From: Fragum whitleyi
Taxonomy: Eukaryota; Mollusca; Bivalvia; Cardiida; Cardiidae
DNA length: 64,000 nucleotides
Reading direction: 5' to 3'
Assembly (NCBI GenBank): GCA_948146395.1
Contig: OX411545.1
Span: 17,976,026-18,040,025 of the forward strand
The notes under the pieces were generated by a model. The model searched no databases and was not told the DNA's origin. It saw only the letters and a list, made by a program, of their open reading frames with translations. This document shows positions 22,994 to 34,699 of this stretch, piece after piece. Each line of letters opens with the position of its first letter. Positions within the stretch are counted from its first letter, which is position 1. The position numbers were made by a program, and so were the translations under genes.

Positions 22994-23905
22994 TAGTCCG
23001 TTTGACTTCTATATGGACCAACCTTTTCATCAATTACATAAAATTGCGTTTGAATGAAAGATTTGTATGCGGTAAAATCTTAATTTCAGCTTAATACCAT
23101 TCCAAAAAATATTATTTGAAAATAAAATAATTTCAAAATAATGATTTTGTCTATCTAGTTAATGTTAATATTTTCTCATTTTCCGCTCTTAGACACGAGG
23201 GGTGATGTTGGCTGTTGAGTAGTAAGAAACATAAACATATCGTAAAAAACACGTGGTTATATACTAAACATTTGACAGATGAAATGTCCATTGTTCCTTA
23301 TTTGGACATGCTAATTAGCATATCGATGTTTACGTCATCTTAAACTTAAATATCACGTGATTTGTACCGTTATCACACGCCATCTTATCAAGTTTTCCTC
23401 GTGAAATTCCCATCGACTTCGTTGAATAATGCTTTTTGATTGGTCTAAATAAGGGAATATGGGGTTCATCTCAGAAGAGATAAAAAACAATTATCAATTA
23501 TCTGGTCAAACGGTTTCTTAACAAAGAGAGAATATATTCAGATTTGATATGTAAGGGAAGTAAAATTTTTCGACAAACATAATTTTATAAAAGTACTCGG
23601 TTTTATTATAAAACGACTCGCTTACAATCTTACACTTTTGACTCGGCCCCTATGCAAATCAGAACTATATTTGGCTATACAATTCGCTGTTCCGGTTAAT
23701 ACGTATACCAGGAGGTATAAAAGACTGAGAGTTAACATGTAGACGGACGGACAAAATCATTATTTTACATTCAAAAATTCTGAAAAACAGAATTCGTCAT
23801 GGTATTAGATGGAATTAATGATACGACAAGAAAAAAATACGTTTTATTTATTCATTTCTGAGTTATTTGGCGAAATGTTGGTCCATATAGAAGTCAAACG
23901 GACTA
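22994..23905. mobile_element. 912-bp TIR DNA element, TA target duplication (copy B only)
   Basis: Perfect 29-bp terminal inverted repeats beginning TAGTCCGTTTGACTTC, flanked by TA (22992-22993 and 23906-23907). Copy A at about 11921-11945 has an uninterrupted (AT)n-ACGCACATACG site. No transposase frame was found, so it is non-autonomous. A TA target is typical of Tc1/mariner-type integration, but the termini do not look like a standard mariner, so the superfamily is open. The inside is AT-rich with no notable coding. Confidence 0.85.
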
Positions 23906-24107
23906 TACATACGCACATAGAAAATGCTTTCCTTCTTTAAACCCTTACTTAAGAAAATTTCGATTTGACCTAGATTTATTCAAGAAAATCATTCAAACAA
24001 ATTTCAAGAGAAAGAAAAAATGACCTCTGACCTCCGACGTCGCACACCGCACGAGGGACGACGGACACCATACAACCACAAAAGTTCACGTTGAGCATCC
24101 CTGCTCA

Positions 24108-24313
24108 AGGGCCCGTTTTACTTAACATCTTACGAAAAAAAAATAATCGCTAGTCAAAATCACAAATCGTACCTTGTGTTTAAAATACCTTGTAAGATTC
24201 TGACTTGCAATATCTCATCGGATTCAAATGAGATTAGTTAGTTACTTCAGTAGGAGCAATTAAATTTTTTTACTTGCGCAAAAAATGATCGAAGGATGTT
24301 TAGTAAAACAGCC
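24108..24313. mobile_element. MITE, GGGCCCGTTTTACT family (shared, B)
   Basis: GGGCCCGTTTTACTTAACATC at the left and GTTTAGTAAAACAGCC at the right. Partner of 12142-12362. The inner palindrome is partly deleted compared with 21178-21422. Confidence 0.75.
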
Positions 24314-24516
24314 ATGAACTGGTGCTGGTGGCATTTCTTCTCGAAAGAAGTTGTTATTTGGGTTGTATCAAAATACAAGAAAAATAGTTTTTCAAAAACA
24401 ATAAATAGAAAATAAAAAAAATCAACAAATAATAACAAATAATCGTGGTTCTTAAGAAAAGTATTTGTAGTTTAATTTTTAGCTCGTCTGTTTTCGAAGA
24501 AAACCCAAGATATAAC

Positions 24517-24766
24517 TATATGAGCCTGTGCGTGTGATTTCCAACAATATTAAACGTGCGCAAAGCAAAAAATCTGGCCAGTCTGTGCATCCGCACAGTC
24601 TGGCCAGAGTCTCCGCTACGCGATTTGTAGATAGACAAGGCCTTAGAGTATCTGTAGACAATCAGGCAATCCTCTATTTTTACACTAAGTTATTGTCTTG
24701 GCTGCTAAATGTATGTACCTTACGCATACGTCGAATTGTTGGAAATGTCACGCACATGCTCATATA
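24517..24766. mobile_element. MITE, TATGAGCCTGTGCGTG family (shared, B)
   Basis: Partner of 12555-12777. Termini TATATGAGCCTGTGCGTG and CACGCACATGCTCATATA; central CTGGCCAGTCTGTG / CACAGTCTGGCCAG arms. It carries an extra roughly 30 bp near 24640 absent from copy A. Confidence 0.75.
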
Positions 24767-25387
24767 GTCTTGGCGTCAGCGTCGTTGTCGTCGTCGTGCG
24801 AAAACTTTGATATTACGTGTTATCTCTGGTTCTACTGAAGGCATTCACTTGAAACTTGGCACACACGATCGCTATCGACAGAGGAAGCTATACTATCAAG
24901 GGGGATAACTTTATGTATATTTTGTGCGAATTGTGCCACTTTTTGGATTGATTTTTTTATTGACTATCCTGCACCAATTAGTCGAGCGAAGGCATCCGTA
25001 GGCGGTGCTTTTGTTTATCTTAATATTCGGGATCTCACACCCATATTCTATTAGAATTGTGATAGGTTGCAGGGCTTTGCGGTTTTATATTTACCTTATC
25101 TGATTCAGAAGAATCTTATATGAAAAATATTGAATATATGACTTAAAAGCAATAAGAAAGATTTTAAACACCCCCCCCCCCCCCACACACACACACTCGC
25201 TTAAATATATGAGCGAATGTGCCATGAAGGATGTCAGGGTGCGGGGCTATATTGTCGAAAAAATAACAGATTTACATAGCATGCTTATTATTTTGCTTTC
25301 CTTTAATTATTAGAAACAAAATATTTCATTGTTCCTTGCAGGTATTGAAAAATTTAATCACGCCTAACTGTGAACCCGATTCGCACA

Positions 25388-25394
25388 TACATAG
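25388..25394. other. Unoccupied LINE insertion site
   Basis: CGCACATACATAGTGTGGC in copy B corresponds to left flank CGCACGTACAAAG plus right flank TGTGGC of copy A. TACATAG is the pre-insertion form of the duplicated TACAAAG. Confidence 0.85.
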
Positions 25395-25850
25395 TGTGGC
25401 AAGGTTTTACCCCCATGCTTAATGTTCTGTATGCAAACCTTTTACAGAGCTGTTCTGATAATATTTATTGTATCAATCAATGTCTCAAGTAGAAAGTACA
25501 AACATTATGAAATAGTGAAGAGTTGCACTGATCAAACAACTTTCTTCATATTGTGGCACTCATTCATTGTTTACTCATCTGCACGGGAAAATTTGTTCAG
25601 CCGGATTATAAATGTCAAAAAATTATTTGTATGCAAGTATAACTGATGCCGTGAATTATTTGACATTCAACTCGATCAAAACCATGCTTACTCACTCCCT
25701 CAACGCCCCTTTCAATCCATTCAAAACACTCACTTAAATCACACAATAACGCTCCGGATTCGTTAAAAACGACCAATTTTTCATTCAAATCGATCGAATC
25801 ATTCCATTGCTTTACTGACTGGCGTGGATTACAAAGCGTCTGATTGGTCG

Positions 25851-27352
25851 GTGAAAACTCTTCAACAGAAAAACTCTTAGATCTTATTAAAGGAAGGGGT
25901 AAAATTGTTTATATGATAAATGAATTATAGATATTATATTACATTCCCTTAAATTAATTCAAAGGCATTCAGTTGCGTTTTCGAAATCATTCGAAAATCA
26001 CTCATCTTGTCATTGTCATTGTAATTGATGGTATTTACTGTATCGCACATAGGCTACTTAAATTAAATTTGCACGGGATCATGATTTTAGCCCGGCTATC
26101 TAGAAACAAATGATCGTGTTTTCGTCATTGTTTTGGCATCGCTCGTGTTTGATTTTTTGTTACAGGTATCACTTAATGTATTAACTCAAAACTTGGCACG
26201 CATGTTCACCATCACAGTTATATGCAACTAATACTTTTACGCTGGAACGTGGTTCATTTAAAAAAAGTTAAAATATCTCTTTCAACAACGCTTTTTTTCA
26301 GAGCCGTCAAAATCGGAGTGGTTTGTGGGAGTTTGGGCTTACAATAGATTGTGGGACATTGGTGATTTTATTTGCTATCAATCAAATATTCTGGCATGAA
26401 TCTTAGGATCACCGCTTCAATTTCAGTTTTTGCTTATCACCCAACTTTATCGATTGAATGCAAGTTGTGTAGTTAGTATCACGAAGAACAATGGGAAATT
26501 AAGAAAATCGGATATTTGATGTTTGTTACAATTATGTTTATTGTTAAATACCATCAATGAAATTAACCTGTATTTTTGCGATTGAAAATGTACTTACAAT
26601 TTAATGTTGTCTACGTCCGCCATTCTGCATGTTTCTACACTTGACATTTTTACTACACTGTACCAGGTATACAACTGTGTTACCCTTGCAGTAAAATCAA
26701 TGTATAAAACGGACAATATACACTAATTTTGAGTCAGTATATTTTGCGATCTTTTAACTTACCCGATTAACGTAAGGATAGTCAGGTGATATAGCCAAGT
26801 ACATGACTGGACATATGTGCAGTCTGATTTTCGTCTTTACCTCATGCCAAAGAAGGAGTGTTCCGGATTCAGCGTGAGAAGGTTTAAACCAATGTCAACT
26901 CCATCTTTTAAATGGATGGTGTTGTTTACGTTTGCATAATCGAGTAATATTTAAACAGCAACGGACAGGACGTCACAGGAGTGCACATAATGATAACCAT
27001 GTCATAGGGCCATACACAAATATCAAGTAAAATATTTTGTACAGAGTTGGATCATGCAATACTTTATAAAAATCGGGCCTAAACCAGCACTAGCCTGTAT
27101 GATGGAGTAATATGCTATGAATATTGTATAAGTTACAATAAATGGTGGTCCAATTTCCGCATAATTGATGACAATATTTCACACCGACATTGCCATAGTT
27201 TTGGGGTCCAACAATAAATAAAATATCGATGGAGGTCACAACTATAGCCTTCTTCACCGGCATTAAAATATAATGTATTTTTTCTATTAATTTTAAAATC
27301 AGGGGCTGAGAAGTTCTAACTCGTCTGCAACGTGTTTGGTTTGAAACACGTA
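25851..27352. other. Intergenic, nothing recognised
   Basis: AT-rich single-copy-looking sequence. I see no splice-flanked exon, no transposon termini and no long frame. Confidence 0.5.
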
Positions 27353-27778
27353 CAGTTAGTTACATCGTGAAATTGACATTCATCTCAATCAAAACTATTC
27401 TAAATTGCGCTCTATTCATTCATACCAAACACTCACTCAAACCATTCAAAAACGCTCAAACCCATTGAAAAATTTAGAATCAACAAGGTATTTCAAAATA
27501 ACTTTGCATAGAGAAAAATCGCGATTTCACTGACACCATTCAAATTGTAATGGTCTAATAGGTTCTTGAAGAAATAGGAAGCTATCTATCTGTAGAACAC
27601 ATTTCATTAAATGGGGGTTATCAATATCGCTAATTTTGTTCTAACTGAACAAAATTTGCGATATTTGATTACCTCCCATTAAATTCACACAACAGTCGCT
27701 CCACACACTCAATCTATTTCATTTCGAGATCATTCAATAACCATTCACCTTGTCAATTTCACGATCTTGTTAACTGTA
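27353..27778. mobile_element. Foldback element with GTACAGTTAGTTACATCGTG termini
   Basis: The left arm GTACAGTTAGTTACATCGTG continues into GAAATTGACA. The right arm TGTCAATTTCACGATC with GTTAACTGTAC is its inverse. The middle has a second inverted pair around ATCGCTAATTTTGTTC / GAACAAAATTTGCGAT. Relatives: half copy 6955-7085 and the nested copy 48150-48925. No coding capacity. Confidence 0.75.
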
Positions 27779-28071
27779 CTCTAAAAGTTTTTTCAACAAG
27801 ATGGCTTTTCTAGGTGTCGCTGTTGTTTTTAATATCAATTGAATTGTTTAATTAATATGCTTTCGGCTGACAAAATGAAGTAACAACTTAAAGGGTTGAG
27901 AAAATAAATTGTGCAAATGAAAAATGAGTTTAAGACGGAGAGGCAAGACTAAAATTGTAACAGACAAATGACACAGGTGGAGTTTAAGAAGCATATATTC
28001 GATTCACTAGTATAGACCAGCAGGATAAGTTGTTTTCATGCCTCAGTTGAAAAAAAAGAAACTACTAACCC

Positions 28072-28172
28072 AATTAGTTGAAAATAACGTCCTTTTTATA
28101 TTAATATAAAAAAGAAGTCATTTTCAACCAATTGGGTTTGTTGTTTCAATTGCACCAATTGAAACAACAGTA
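28072..28172. repeat. Two adjacent long hairpins
   Basis: ACCCAATTAGTTGAAAATAA...TTTTCAACCAATTGGGT folds around TTTTTATATTAATATAAAAA. Directly after it GTTGTTTCAATTG...CAATTGAAACAAC forms a second hairpin. Possibly a short foldback element; no relatives were identified in the window. Confidence 0.65.
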
Positions 28173-29403
28173 CATATTGGCTGAAATCAACTTACGGTCA
28201 AAATTAAATTCAAAATTTAACCAATGGTTATCTTTTATACAACTTTTTTGCGCCAATATCTGGTGAGTTGTTCATCTAAGATTATATTTTATTTTTATTT
28301 TCTTTTTCTTTTTTTTATTTATCTATTTAATTATTATTTTGGGGTCAAAATCTTTGAGCAGATCTCCTGTCCCTGTCATTGCCTCGTGTTCGCCCACACA
28401 TGATTTAATATAGCTGACTTCATGTTCGGTATCATAAATAACATCGATCCAAATCATAATCACATTATGTAATATAAAGCTCTTTGAATAATTCATACAC
28501 CGGGGGTGAATGATAGCTCTTATTACATGATGAAGTAGTAGGTTTCTTGAAATAACACGAGCACTTACGAAACATAGATCGTTGTGAGACTCAAAAACCC
28601 TACTAACCTTAGCTTAATTCAATGACAGACATTTTTCAAAAACATTCTTCACCTCAAAATGCATAAGTGAAATGAGTTTTTACCTCATTTTCACCGTTTT
28701 TTTCACCGTTTTTTTTTGTTTGTTTGTTTGTCTTATTATATGATCAAAATGTCGTGAATCATCCGATATATTCTCATCCAAGAACTATTCTTGTGTATAT
28801 CGGCTGAAACTCGTCAATAAGTTTCTAAGAAGATTCTTACAGTTCAAGTTTCCAAGGAAACGCGTATCCATGGGCTGATGAACGTATGCATGACTAACCT
28901 TATGTCATAACAAAAGCCGCAATACTATTGGTGCATAAAATCACAAATCTCTCTAACTGTTATCCTGCTGAACTGAAATTTTGTGTCAACAAATCGCCAA
29001 TTTGGAGATATTTCAACAAATCAGGCGAAAGTTTTTCTCGTAGTACTGAGGCATAGTCCTTATGCAAGTAGAAAGCAAACACGTTAAGCTAAATCAGACC
29101 GCGCGTATATGTGAATGCTGATGTGAGCGGTCACTATTTGCCAAATTTTTTTTTGACAGTGGGAACCATTAACAACAAAAGGGCTAGCAATTTATGCAAT
29201 CCCTTTTCTGTAACAAAAAAAACGTTTCATCGAAATTTCAATTCCGGTTACATCAAGACAGATCATAATACCTCTATTGTGGTATTTGACACTGCCCTGA
29301 AGTTCGAAAGGAGGAACTGAGACTTCGGTCATGTTACAATACCGAAATGTTTAAATTTATAAATTTCATTTTTCTTTAGTAATTTGTGACATCATAAAAG
29401 CAT

Positions 29404-29918
29404 CTTCGTGACATTTCCAACAATTTCGCGTTAGTGCAGGGAACATATATTGAGCCACCTGGGTAACCACCATGTTTTTAACGGACGCAGATTTTGTGAG
29501 TCTGAGACTCTCAAACAAGTAGCCATGTCCCTCAAAATTTCTGATGTGAGTCTTAAAGACCCTCTAGAGATCAACTTCAGAAAAGATTCGAAGCCTGTGA
29601 AAACAGGCTTCAATTCTTTTCTGAAGTTGAGCCCGAAATAGTCAGCATATATCCTTTTACTAACACTAATACTTTTTAGCTATAACAAGGGAATAGCTCT
29701 TCAATTCAGATAAAACAAGTTAAGTGCTAAAAGGCAATAGTCTATATCTAAACCAGGGATTTCCAAACTTTAAGAAAAGTCCACTTAGATCCTAAATAAT
29801 CGAGTCTTTTCACCTCGATTTGTTGAGGTCAGACTTAACTGTCGGATGCACAGGTTGGCCTGACACTGCTTTGTGCACATGTGAAATTGTTGGAAATGTC
29901 ACGCACACATGAGACATA
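29404..29918. mobile_element. Long MITE, GTGACATTTCCAACAATTT family
   Basis: GTGACATTTCCAACAATTTCG (left, 29408) and GAAATTGTTGGAAATGTCAC (right, ending near 29912) are inverted termini. At about 510 bp it is longer than its relatives, and it contains the strong hairpin at 29571-29630. No coding frame is convincing. Confidence 0.7.
29571..29630. repeat. 28-bp-arm hairpin with GAAA loop
   Basis: Arms 29571-29598 and 29603-29630 pair at 26 of 28 positions around GAAA (29599-29602). The loop-closing part reads CCTGT-GAAA-ACAGG. It lies within the MITE 29404-29918. Confidence 0.85.
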
Positions 29919-30543
29919 TTATCTCTTTTTTAATGTTGGTTTACATGTTAAACTTCGATGTGCTCGTATTTCGTATTTTTTCATCGATCGAATGAATAAT
30001 CTCATTATGCAATATTACGCTCTTTGAATAATTTATGAAGATGGTCGAATAATGGCCTCCATAGCGTGATCGAGTGATATTTCTTTCTGCTAATAATCAC
30101 GTTCGTGAGCCTTGGTATTGAACCCTTATATTAAAGAGTTGAAGGTAACATTTCTGTTTTCATTGGTATATAAAATGGTGACTTATAAAACTGCATGAAT
30201 ATGCGAAAGAAATCCATACATATTTTGGATTGATTTTTTTTCATTATACGACTCCTTGAAAACGAATTTTCCATTCGATATTTATTTCCGTGTTAAGTAA
30301 CCGACTTCGAGCAAAATACAAGAACATACGAACGCACACCAACACCCCCCTAAACACCTTACTTATTTCGCAAATTATTTGATACAACTATTTTTTTCAC
30401 AAAATTATAATGAAAAACTGATGTGTGCTCAAGACTTTATTCATGGAATTTGAAGCATTTTCGGTCAATCAAAACGCTTGGTTTCGATAAGCGATACTAA
30501 ATTTTGATATAAGCCTCTATATTTCTTAAAGCAAATCAATAAC

Positions 30544-30696
30544 TGTGACCCGTAACGCAAAAAGGGACCATCTGGGTAGTGCGTAAAAGTTTCGACCCTA
30601 GCCAGAATGCGCGTACTGCAGAGACTGACATGGGTCGAAACCTTTATTCTATTTTACGGAATTCCCAGATGGTCCCTTTTCGCGTGACGGGTCACA
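30544..30696. mobile_element. Foldback MITE, TGTGACCCGTAACGC termini
   Basis: 153 bp. TGTGACCCGTAACGC...AAAAGGGACCATCTGGG is inverted as CCCAGATGGTCCCTTTT...CGTGACGGGTCACA. A second inner pair AAGTTTCGACCC / GGGTCGAAACCTTT surrounds the centre. A half copy lies at 43450-43545. No coding capacity. Confidence 0.8.
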
Positions 30697-30772
30697 TATA
30701 TATGTCCAGTTCAAACACTTAACCTGGAAAGCCATACAGTGCTGTATGAATGATCCATGAATATGTAACGTT

Positions 30773-31440
30773 TTAGCTCCACTTGCCGTAGGCCAGCGAG
30801 CTATTGTTATGGCGGTGCGTCCGTCGTGCGTAAACTTGTCTTTAAACATATTCTCCTCCTAAACCGATGGGCGAATTTCGGTAAAACTTCGTAGAAATGT
30901 TCCTAGGGTGACCCTCCTATAAAGTTGAACAAAGAAATGGATTGACCTCTAAATAAGGGCGTGGCGGGGCTCATTTTCATAATGAAATATTTAAAAACTT
31001 CTCCTCCAAAACCATTGGCCAAATTTCAATGAAACTTGGCATGAATGGTCCTTGGGTGACCCTCTTCTGAAGTTGTTCAAAAAATTTGGATTGACCCCAA
31101 AATATGAGCTTGGCAGGGCAGGGCTTATTTTCACTATGAAATCTTTAAAAATGTTTTCCTCCCGAACTATTGGCCTGCTTTCAATGAATTTTGGCATAAT
31201 TAATCTTTTAGCGACCCTCTTCTCAAATTGTTTAAGAAATTTTGATTGGCCCCAGAAAAAGGACAACGCGGGGTAGGACGTATTTTCACTTTAAAATCTT
31301 TTATATCTCCCAAACAAAAAGAATCATTTATCCCAAACTTTGCAGGATAATGTTCCTTTGTTAAACCTCCTCCTAGCGGAATTTTGGTGTGGGTGTGGCC
31401 TGGCGAGGCGTGTGTTCACAAAAATGATTGTCATCTTATA
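30773..31440 (-). repeat. Tandem-core element, about 150-bp units, minus orientation
   Basis: Minus-strand end GTGGAGCTAA at 30773-30782, preceded on that strand by a GACGGACGC stretch. Then come about three to four diverged 150-bp units at about 30850-31420, each with (on plus) ATTTCAATGAAACTTGGCAT, GGGTGACCCTCTTCT and TTTTCACTATGAAAT. Same type as 34700-35818. I infer a non-autonomous Helitron/Helentron-like (pearl-type) element. Confidence 0.6.
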
Positions 31441-31949
31441 AAAAAAACTTTTACTATTTAGAATCAATAATATATATATATATATATATATTGAAAATGG
31501 CTTTCCATTTCAGGTTTGGCCTACACTAAATTAGCTTTTCTTTCCATCTTTTGGCCTTTTCACAAATTTTCTTGAAAACTTCCATATCTGACTGAGTTTT
31601 CTCATTGATAGATATTTGAAAGCCAATAGCGCGATACAGGCCCTCTTTGGTCTCACTTTTGAATGTGTAGCTATTTAAAAACACGCTTGGTGAAGACTTT
31701 GTAGCACAGGTGGATCGTTGAAATTGTTGTAAATGTTAACCGCAAGCTCATTTATTATAAATATACACAGTGGTTCTTTTTTTATTTATTTTTTATTTAT
31801 TTATCATCATAATTATTATTATTTTCATCATTACTATTATCATCATCATAATCATAATTTTATATACGAATTTATTTATGTTTGATTGCGACGAAAGCGT
31901 AAACTTAGAGTCCCCCTGGAAAAATTATTCCTGAACTGCGTTCAGATAT
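31441..31949. other. AT-rich spacer with (AT)n and (ATT/ATC)n tracts
   Basis: An AT dinucleotide repeat at about 31469-31491 and an ATTATT/CATCAT-rich tract at about 31775-31865. Also a lone GAAATTGTTGTAAATGTTA fragment of the GTGACATTTCCAACAAT MITE family near 31715. No gene. Confidence 0.55.
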
Positions 31950-33560
31950 ACCTGAGATTGAGGTAATGGTTTCAACCAACTGCTACCCAGCAGTAAAGCC
32001 GCGTGAACTGGGCTGGCTATTAATACCCATTCTCTGTAACGACTTAAATTATTTTGGCACACATGGTCTCCGATTTTGATGAAATTTCATATACAAGAAG
32101 GGAATAATGAAAGGAGAAGAAATTGACAAAAAAAAATGTTTTTAGATCATCTGGTTACCATGGCAACGATCTTCAAAGCACAGAATTTTGCAATATTAAG
32201 CTTTTTTGAAGCTATATAATTTGGTATTTACGTGAAGATGATGGTTGATTTTGTATGTATTGGATAATCTAGAACCGAAAATTTTGAACTAGATTTTTTG
32301 TTGTGTCAGTTAGTGTCATAAAGGTTGGTTACCATGACAACAAATATGGCTAATTTTGATAAATTAATTACAAAATGTTGTTTATAATTTCCAGTTTTTC
32401 TTCACTTATGACTGACTTTTGATATGCTGATGGACTTTATTATATAAAAGGAGCAACTATGATTCAAATTTATTTTGTTGTTGTGAACATTGATTACCAT
32501 GACAACGGTAACTATAGCTTGTAACTTGGCTGCTTTTGTTACTTCGGAGTTGTTTTTTTTATTTTTGCAGCATGATAAACCAATGATGATTATTGGAACA
32601 TATCTAACAAAAAGCGCTCTTTCAAAAACCTCAAAAAACTCATTGGGCCTTTTTGTTACCATGGCAACCATTTTTATTATTTTCTTAAATCAGTTAATTT
32701 AAGTCCCTGAAAGTTTATATGTGATAAGAAAAGAGATCAAATAAGCCTCTAACAAAAAACAAGAAAAAAGAATAAAAATTTTAATAGTTGCCATGGTAAT
32801 TTGTCGATACAACCCAAAATTAAGAATTTTTGGGTTGATCTTGCAGCCTTTTTCCTAAAAAATTAGACCGATTCACACAACGATTTTGATATATAAGTTA
32901 GAGGAAAGTTTGAACTTTATTCAAGATTAAGAAATATTCAGATTGCTTAGTGTTGGATACCCGTATCCAAGGACTAAAAATGGGCTTTTGTGAATTATAA
33001 CATAATTGTTCCCATAGCAACAGGCCATTTCCTGCAAGTTTTTGAAAAAAAATCTCATATGTCCTAAAAGGTCTATTTGTGCAATTTTACAAATTATCAT
33101 AACATTGAATTTGAGTTCAATAATCTAGTCATTTGAGGATTCTAAAGAGTTCTGAAGTTGCCTTCATTTAAGGGATATGAATTCGCGTTGCCATAGCAAC
33201 GAACACAAAAATTATTTTTATTTGAAAGTTTATGTGGTATTTCCTTGTTAAACCGAAAACAATGTCTGTATTTTGTCATTACATTTGAAAAAATGCAAAA
33301 AACAATATTTAAGTAGGGTATGTGTATTGTTGCCATGGAAACATAAGTAAACAACATAGGCCCAAAAATATTATTGCTTCATTTGAGAGAATGATGATGG
33401 GGAACTTATATGTTGTGTGTTTTTATTTTAGTTTTCGCTGCATTACTGATATATTTGCCTGTAAAAACTCGCAAAAAGAGACTTTTGCAATCTTTAATGT
33501 CTGTTTCCATGGCAACCAGAAGTGATATCAAGAATTTTTTCATCTTATTTTTACTTTTGG
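31950..33560. repeat. Array of nine GTTGCCATGGCAAC-like palindromes
   Basis: Motif copies at 32154, 32328, 32493, 32655, 32787, 33008, 33187, 33329 and 33503; gaps 132-221 bp, mean about 169. The sequence between is AT-rich and poorly conserved, so the 14-mer is the best preserved part. GTTGCCATGGCAAC is the form of an X-box, the site bound by RFX transcription factors in animals; binding here is inference. Two more copies lie at 5886 and 6052. No coding seen. Confidence 0.75.
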
Positions 33561-33659
33561 GTCAGCCCTAGCCTCATGTTTAAATTTTACCAAAATTTGA
33601 GACATAGCGTGCCACAACCCCTATTTAAAATGTAAGTGCTTACAGAGAATTGCTATTAA

Positions 33660-33770
33660 GTATTTTGCCCATAACCACACCCCGGCAACGTCGGGACTCG
33701 ACGCAAGGGCATCAAAGTCATGAGTCGAGTACCTTTACCACAAGGCCATCGGAATTTGGTGAACTTAATA
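33660..33770 (-). repeat. tRNA-derived SINE-like head, minus strand
   Basis: The reverse complement reads GATGGCCTTGTGGTAAAGG (A-box region) then GCGTCGAGTCCCGACG (B-box-like), with a plausible anticodon-arm spacer. The arms are imperfect, so this is a SINE head or tRNA pseudogene, different from the (AATC)n SINE family. Confidence 0.5.
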
Positions 33771-34197
33771 CCAATATTTTGTCTGTGAAACAATATAAGG
33801 TATTTTTTATTCCATTCAGAAAGCTAGAAAAGAAAATAAATTCATTTAATGTTCTCTTTTTCGTTGGAAAAAGCAATCAGAGCTCACTTTAATTTCGAGC
33901 AGGGTCATAAAAATCCAGAAATGAGAAAAATGTGTCAAGGGAATTGTACAAAAAAGCAATTTTGAAGATGTTACCGAAAGAAAAAAGAAGATAATTCTTA
34001 ATTACTGGTTTTACAAATGAGTTTCTTCCAATATCGCAATTTTCTAGACCGAAAAGTTCTTATAGGCCTGTTTTGAAATGAAATTTATGAAGGTACACAT
34101 GTACTAGTTTTATAAGATCTATTTCGGGCCTTAACATGTACGAGCTTTGTTCGGAAAGTTTCGAAACACACTATAAATAAACTGCCTTACACATCTA
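33771..34197. other. Intergenic, nothing recognised
   Basis: AT-rich sequence with no exon, repeat terminus or notable motif seen. Confidence 0.5.
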
Positions 34198-34440
34198 AGC
34201 CCGTTTTACTAAACTTCTTACTAAAAAAATATTCGTAAGTCAAAATCACAAATTGTATCCGGTGATTTCATTAATTTTTAGTTTCTGCCCTACAATATCT
34301 CATTGGAATCGGCTATAGAAGACAATTTCAATGAGACAATGCATGACAGAATTCCATATTTAGTTAACACTGTAGAAGCAACTTTAATATTTGACGTACG
34401 CAAAAATTGATCTTAAGATGTTTGGTAAAACAGGCCCCTA
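34198..34440. mobile_element. MITE, GGGCCCGTTTTACTAAAC family
   Basis: GCCCGTTTTACTAAACTTCT at the left and GGTAAAACAGGCCCCT at the right. The inner CATTGGAATC...GATTGAAATG-type palindrome is retained with changes. Close relative of 21178-21422. Confidence 0.75.
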
Positions 34441-34699
34441 AATTCTAATGAATATTGACCAACGTTTACTTTTCTCATTTCAATTCACTATGCTTTAATA
34501 TGAATCACAATAGATGATCTATTTTGGCAGAGGGTATGGTAAAATAGTGGAACAGGTCGAACGGACGAACGAACGAACTGCCTTAACTGTATAAAGATAA
34601 AAAAATTCTTTTTTATAAAGAGAGATTTTTTTCATGGATGTATGAAACTACAAAAGCTATCACATGGAATAGATACACTTAGTAAACCATACATAAGCG

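Larger units (their letters stand above)
19389..25850. repeat. Tandem segmental duplication, copy B
   Basis: Second copy of the unit 8098-13405 plus 18945-19388, ending near 25850. Copy-B-only insertions: TTAA MITE 20620-20751, GGGCCC MITE 21178-21422 and the 912-bp inverted-repeat element 22994-23905. Shared older insertions: TTAA MITE 22468-22614, GGGCCC MITE 24108-24313 and TATGAGCC MITE 24517-24766. Without its private insertions the unit is about 5.2 kb. No host gene recognised. Confidence 0.85.
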
